NCBI GenBank assembly: GCA_022563115.1
Contig: JADFNY010000143.1
Span: 1-8,638 of the forward strand
Reading direction: 5' to 3'
Length of the DNA: 8,638 bases
Source: Acidobacteriota bacterium
Lineage (GTDB): Bacteria > Acidobacteriota > UBA890
Shown piece by piece: positions 6,262-8,638 of this stretch (positions are counted from its first letter, which is position 1; every line of letters begins with the position of its first letter). The notes below the pieces were generated by a model. The model saw only the letters and a program-made list of their open reading frames with translations, had not been told where the DNA came from and did not search any database. The position numbers and the translations under genes were made by a program.

Positions 6262-7305
6262 TCAGTCGTCTTCCTCTTCGAGAAGATGTTCGCGCTGCTC
6301 CTGAAGCATCCAGGGCAACTCCTCGTACACGTCGGCGAACAACGACTCGCGCGGCGGTCGCGGCTCGGCCCCGGCCCCGGCGATCGCCTCGTCGAGGCGC
6401 TCGCGCAACTGGCTAGCGAATTCTTCCTCGCGGGCGGCGTCCCAGCGCCCGCATTGCTCGAGGTAGTCGCGCAGGCGCACGACCGGGTCGGCGATCATCG
6501 CTCTCCCGCCGGCATCATTGGGCCCATCGCCGAGCATTGCGGCGGACTCGAGGACGGCTTCGATCAAGGTCGGGCCGCCCCCCTGGCTGGCGGTGTCGTG
6601 CGCTTCGTGCATCACTTGAAAGACCGCCAACGCATCGGACCCGTCGACCCGTACCGATCGAACCCCGTAGGCCTCGGCGCGCCCCGCGACCGGTGCGGCG
6701 GCGCCGATCTCCGCCCCAGCAGTTTGTACGCCGCTGCGGCAGAGGAAGATCACGGGAGCACGGAAGCGGGCGGCGATGTTCATCCCGGCGTGGAAGTCAG
6801 CGCCGGCGCTCGCCACCTCCCCGAACGAAGCCAGGGCGCAGGCCTCGTCGCCGCGGACCATCATCGCCATGGCGCAACCGGCGGCCTGCGCGATCTGGGC
6901 GCCGACGCGGCCAGAAACCGAAACGAACCGGCCGTCGGGCAGCGAGTGCTGACCGGGGATCTGGCGACCCTTGGTCAGATCGGCGGCGTTGCCGAGCAGC
7001 TGGTCGAACCAAGAGCGCATCGAGCCACCACGCAACAGGTACATGCCGACGTCCCGATGCGAAGGAAACAGCCAGTCCTGAGGACCGAGAACCGAAACCG
7101 CCCCGACGGATACCGCTTCGATGCCACGGGAGGCGACATAGAAGTCGATCACGCCCTCTTCGTGCAATTTCGCCGAACGCTCGTCGAGGGCCCGGGTCGT
7201 GAGCATGGCGGCGTACAACCGGGTGATTTGGGCGTCGCTGAGCCCGACTGCGTCGGTGTCGACAGCGGCGACGTCGCCGGACAGCACACGCCGCAGGTCA
7301 TCCAT
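6262..7305 (-). CDS. pdhA: 2-oxoacid dehydrogenase E1 alpha subunit with degenerate TPP-binding motif
   Basis: Member of the E1 alpha family, which normally binds TPP-Mg2+ at the interface with E1 beta. The 347-aa ORF is intact and aligns by eye over its whole length: RALDERSAKLHEEG (38-51), DWLFPSHRDVG (77-87), VGAQIAQAAGCAMAM (134-148), SFGEVASAGADFH (160-172), FRAPVIFLCR (181-190), AYGVRSVRVDG (212-222) and GGGPTLIEAV (242-251). The signature that should be GDG (or GEG) with about 26 residues to NN is instead G162-E163-V164 ... S191-G192, with spacing preserved. The loop after LIEAV lacks the usual YR-x-GxH stretch that supplies a TPP-contacting His and is clearly shorter. The frame is clean, so these look like real substitutions. 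ATG at 7305 overlaps lipA by 8 bp; TGA is 1 bp before pdhB. It may be inactive, repurposed or an odd lineage; substrate unknown. Confidence 0.85.
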   Translation of the reverse strand: MDDLRRVLSGDVAAVDTDAVGLSDAQITRLYAAMLTTRALDERSAKLHEEGVIDFYVASRGIEAVSVGAVSVLGPQDWLFPSHRDVGMYLLRGGSMRSWFDQLLGNAADLTKGRQIPGQHSLPDGRFVSVSGRVGAQIAQAAGCAMAMMVRGDEACALASFGEVASAGADFHAGMNIAARFRAPVIFLCRSGVQTAGAEIGAAAPVAGRAEAYGVRSVRVDGSDALAVFQVMHEAHDTASQGGGPTLIEAVLESAAMLGDGPNDAGGRAMIADPVVRLRDYLEQCGRWDAAREEEFASQLRERLDEAIAGAGAEPRPPRESLFADVYEELPWMLQEQREHLLEEEDD

Positions 7306-8212
7306 TCGCGTCCGCCCTGCGCGACTCGATCAACGCACGAATGAAAAGCTCCCCGGCTCGATACGAGCTGCGCACCAGCGGCCCGGAGGCTACGTAGCGA
7401 AAGCCGAGGGCCTCGCCCTGCCGGCGATGCGCGTCGAAGGCCGCCGGGTGAACGTATTCCTGGACCGGAAGGAGCGCCGGCGTCGGCTGCAAGTACTGCC
7501 CCAGCGTGAGGAAGTCGACGTCGTGACGGCGCAGGGCCCGCATCGCCGCGATGATCTCATCGTCACGTTCGCCGAGGCCGAGCATGATCGAGGACTTGGT
7601 ATAGGGCGACAAACCGTGCGCCTTGGCGCGCGAGAGCACCTCGAGCGAGCGCTCGAACCCCGAACGCCGGTCGCGGACGGCGGTCTGCAGCCGCTCTACG
7701 GTTTCGATGTTGTGGGCCAGAACATCGGGGGCGGCGTCGCAGACCACGTCGACGAGTCCATCACGGCCGCTGAAATCACCGATAAGCACCTCGACGAGCA
7801 CCTGCGGCGTCCGCCGTTTGATCGCCCGGATACAGTCGGCAACGTGGTGAGCGCCTTCGTCCGCGAGGTCGTCGCGGTTGACCATCGTCAGGACGACGTA
7901 GTCGAGGCCCATGGCGTCGACAGCATCGGCCACCTTCTGCGCTTCGTCGACGTCGACCGCGCCGCCGGGATTGCCGCTGTTGACGGCGCAAAACCGGCAG
8001 CCACGCGTACACACGTCGCCGAGCACCATGAACGTCGCCGTTCCGCCCCCCCAACACTCGCCGATGTTCGGGCAACGGGCCTCTTCGCAGACCGTGTGCA
8101 GGCCGCGCTCGCGCAGCACCTGCTTGAGGTGGGCGTAATTTTCCCCGCCGGGAGCCTGGACGCGGAGCCAATCCGGCTTCGGCTGGCGCCCGGCGGTGAC
8201 CGTACCGTTCAA
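7298..8212 (-). CDS. lipA: Lipoyl synthase, radical SAM enzyme
   Basis: Inserts two sulfur atoms into octanoyl groups bound to lipoyl-domain lysines, consuming an auxiliary iron-sulfur cluster. The 304-aa protein has the family length. It carries the auxiliary-cluster motif CEEARCPNIGEC (Cys42, Cys47, Cys53), the radical-SAM CTRGCRFC (Cys68, Cys72, Cys75), TKSSIMLGLGE and the C-terminal RSSY (281-284) that completes the auxiliary cluster. The chosen start is TTG at 8212-8210: it overlaps the lipB stop as TTGA, has GAGG 7 nt upstream (8223-8220), and puts the protein at normal length. The frame is open further upstream to about 8503, but there it only shadows lipB. It overlaps pdhA by 8 bp. 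The family's usual TSVNRDDL reads TMVNRDDL here, a minor variation. Its position beside lipB and the pdh genes fits local lipoylation of E2. Confidence 0.96.
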   Translation of the reverse strand: MNGTVTAGRQPKPDWLRVQAPGGENYAHLKQVLRERGLHTVCEEARCPNIGECWGGGTATFMVLGDVCTRGCRFCAVNSGNPGGAVDVDEAQKVADAVDAMGLDYVVLTMVNRDDLADEGAHHVADCIRAIKRRTPQVLVEVLIGDFSGRDGLVDVVCDAAPDVLAHNIETVERLQTAVRDRRSGFERSLEVLSRAKAHGLSPYTKSSIMLGLGERDDEIIAAMRALRRHDVDFLTLGQYLQPTPALLPVQEYVHPAAFDAHRRQGEALGFRYVASGPLVRSSYRAGELFIRALIESRRADANG

Positions 8213-8638
8213 GCTCGGACCTCGTGTCCGACCGAGGCGACGACCGGCGCGACGCCTCGCGAGGCGGGCGCCGAGGCGTCTTCGAGAAGCGATTCGAGCT
8301 CGGCCGCCAATCGCCGGGCGAGCTCTGCTGCGTCGCCCTCCCACCCCAGTTTCCGCAACGACGTGACCGGTTCGTGCAGGCCGCAGGGAACGATGTTGGC
8401 AAACGCTTCGAGATCGGTCTTGACGTTGAGCGCGAAGCCGTGACGGGGGATGCCCCGCCGCACGGCGATGCCAATGGCGGCGAGCTTGCCGGATACCGTC
8501 CACACGCCGGTTAGCCCCGGCCGCACGAAAGCGCCGACGCCGACGCTTCGCAGCGCCGCTATCAACGCCGCTTCCAGCGCCCGCAAATAGGAACGAACGC
8601 CGATTCCGCGGCGCCGCAAGCCGATGCTGGGGTAGCCG
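8209..8638 (-). CDS. lipB: Octanoyl-ACP:protein octanoyltransferase, 5' end cut by the window
   Basis: Transfers octanoyl from acyl carrier protein to lipoyl-domain lysines, the first step of lipoate assembly. The visible 142 residues begin GYPSIGLRRRGI and run to VGHEVRA-TGA. They contain the catalytic-type Lys in VSGKLAAIG (codon 8487-8485), RHGFALNV, and the active-site Cys in NIVPCGL (codon 8385-8383), followed by VTSL. These match the LipB family over its C-terminal two thirds. The conserved His-containing N-terminal motif and the start lie beyond the right edge; given a usual length of about 210-230 aa, about 70-90 residues are missing. A TTG at 8619 is not taken as the start, because the conserved GYP precedes it. 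Its stop overlaps the lipA TTG start. Confidence 0.93.
   Translation of the reverse strand, partial: GYPSIGLRRRGIGVRSYLRALEAALIAALRSVGVGAFVRPGLTGVWTVSGKLAAIGIAVRRGIPRHGFALNVKTDLEAFANIVPCGLHEPVTSLRKLGWEGDAAELARRLAAELESLLEDASAPASRGVAPVVASVGHEVRA

Noticed and set aside
6070..8443. Plus-strand ORFs of over 400 codons opposite pdhA (6070-7344) and lipA (7199-8443)
   Set aside because: Both are antisense to strongly conserved enzymes and match no family; shadows of high-GC coding sequence.
8213..8503. N-terminal extension of lipA from an upstream in-frame start
   Set aside because: That sequence is the lipB coding region in another frame. The extension has no family similarity, and the TTG at 8212 has a good Shine-Dalgarno and gives normal length.
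1..8638. Mobile element, CRISPR, toxin-antitoxin or defence system
   Set aside because: No transposase, integrase, array of spaced repeats, tRNA or small paired ORFs were seen. RecD2 here has no nuclease or defence partner in the window.

Overview
This is a high-GC window with genes on the minus strand only. It holds a pyruvate/2-oxoacid dehydrogenase (PDH-type) operon with its lipoate-assembly genes, followed by a RecD2-type helicase gene. In transcription order (right to left) the genes are lipB (cut by the right edge), lipA, pdhA (E1 alpha), pdhB (E1 beta), pdhC (E2), lpdA (E3), two inverted repeats, recD2, and the first codons of another gene at the left edge. The strong G/C bias, heterodimeric E1 and lipB-lipA-pdh arrangement suggest a high-GC Gram-negative bacterium, perhaps near Myxococcota or Binatota. 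That placement is an inference from gene style and no marker gene supports it.

Region 2449-8638 looks like one tightly packed transcription unit. lipB and lipA overlap at TTGA, lipA and pdhA overlap by 8 bp, pdhA and pdhB are 1 bp apart, pdhB and pdhC 7 bp, and pdhC and lpdA 10 bp. LipB moves octanoyl from acyl carrier protein to the lipoyl-domain lysine and LipA inserts two sulfurs. E1 decarboxylates the 2-oxoacid and loads the lipoyl arm of E2, E2 makes acyl-CoA, and E3 reoxidises the arm to NADH. The operon therefore encodes both an enzyme complex and the machinery that makes its cofactor arm.

The notable feature is that both E1 subunits look damaged or diverged while everything else looks intact. 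pdhB has an in-frame TAG at codon 149, where its family normally has Ser, and coding resumes in the same frame on the other side. pdhA is an unbroken ORF, but its thiamine-diphosphate signature is GEV...SG instead of GD/EG...NN, and the loop carrying the TPP-contacting His is shortened. E2, E3, LipA and the visible part of LipB keep their catalytic residues. E1 may be decaying or repurposed here; the TAG alone could instead be a sequencing error.

Region 2287-2448 lies between lpdA and recD2 and carries two consecutive inverted repeats, one a likely lpd-operon terminator. recD2 seems to start upstream of its first ordinary start codon, possibly at an AUC codon with a well-placed Shine-Dalgarno sequence. 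I found no CRISPR array, transposon, tRNA, rRNA or defence system. I do not see a wholly new system here; the E1 anomaly is the best lead.
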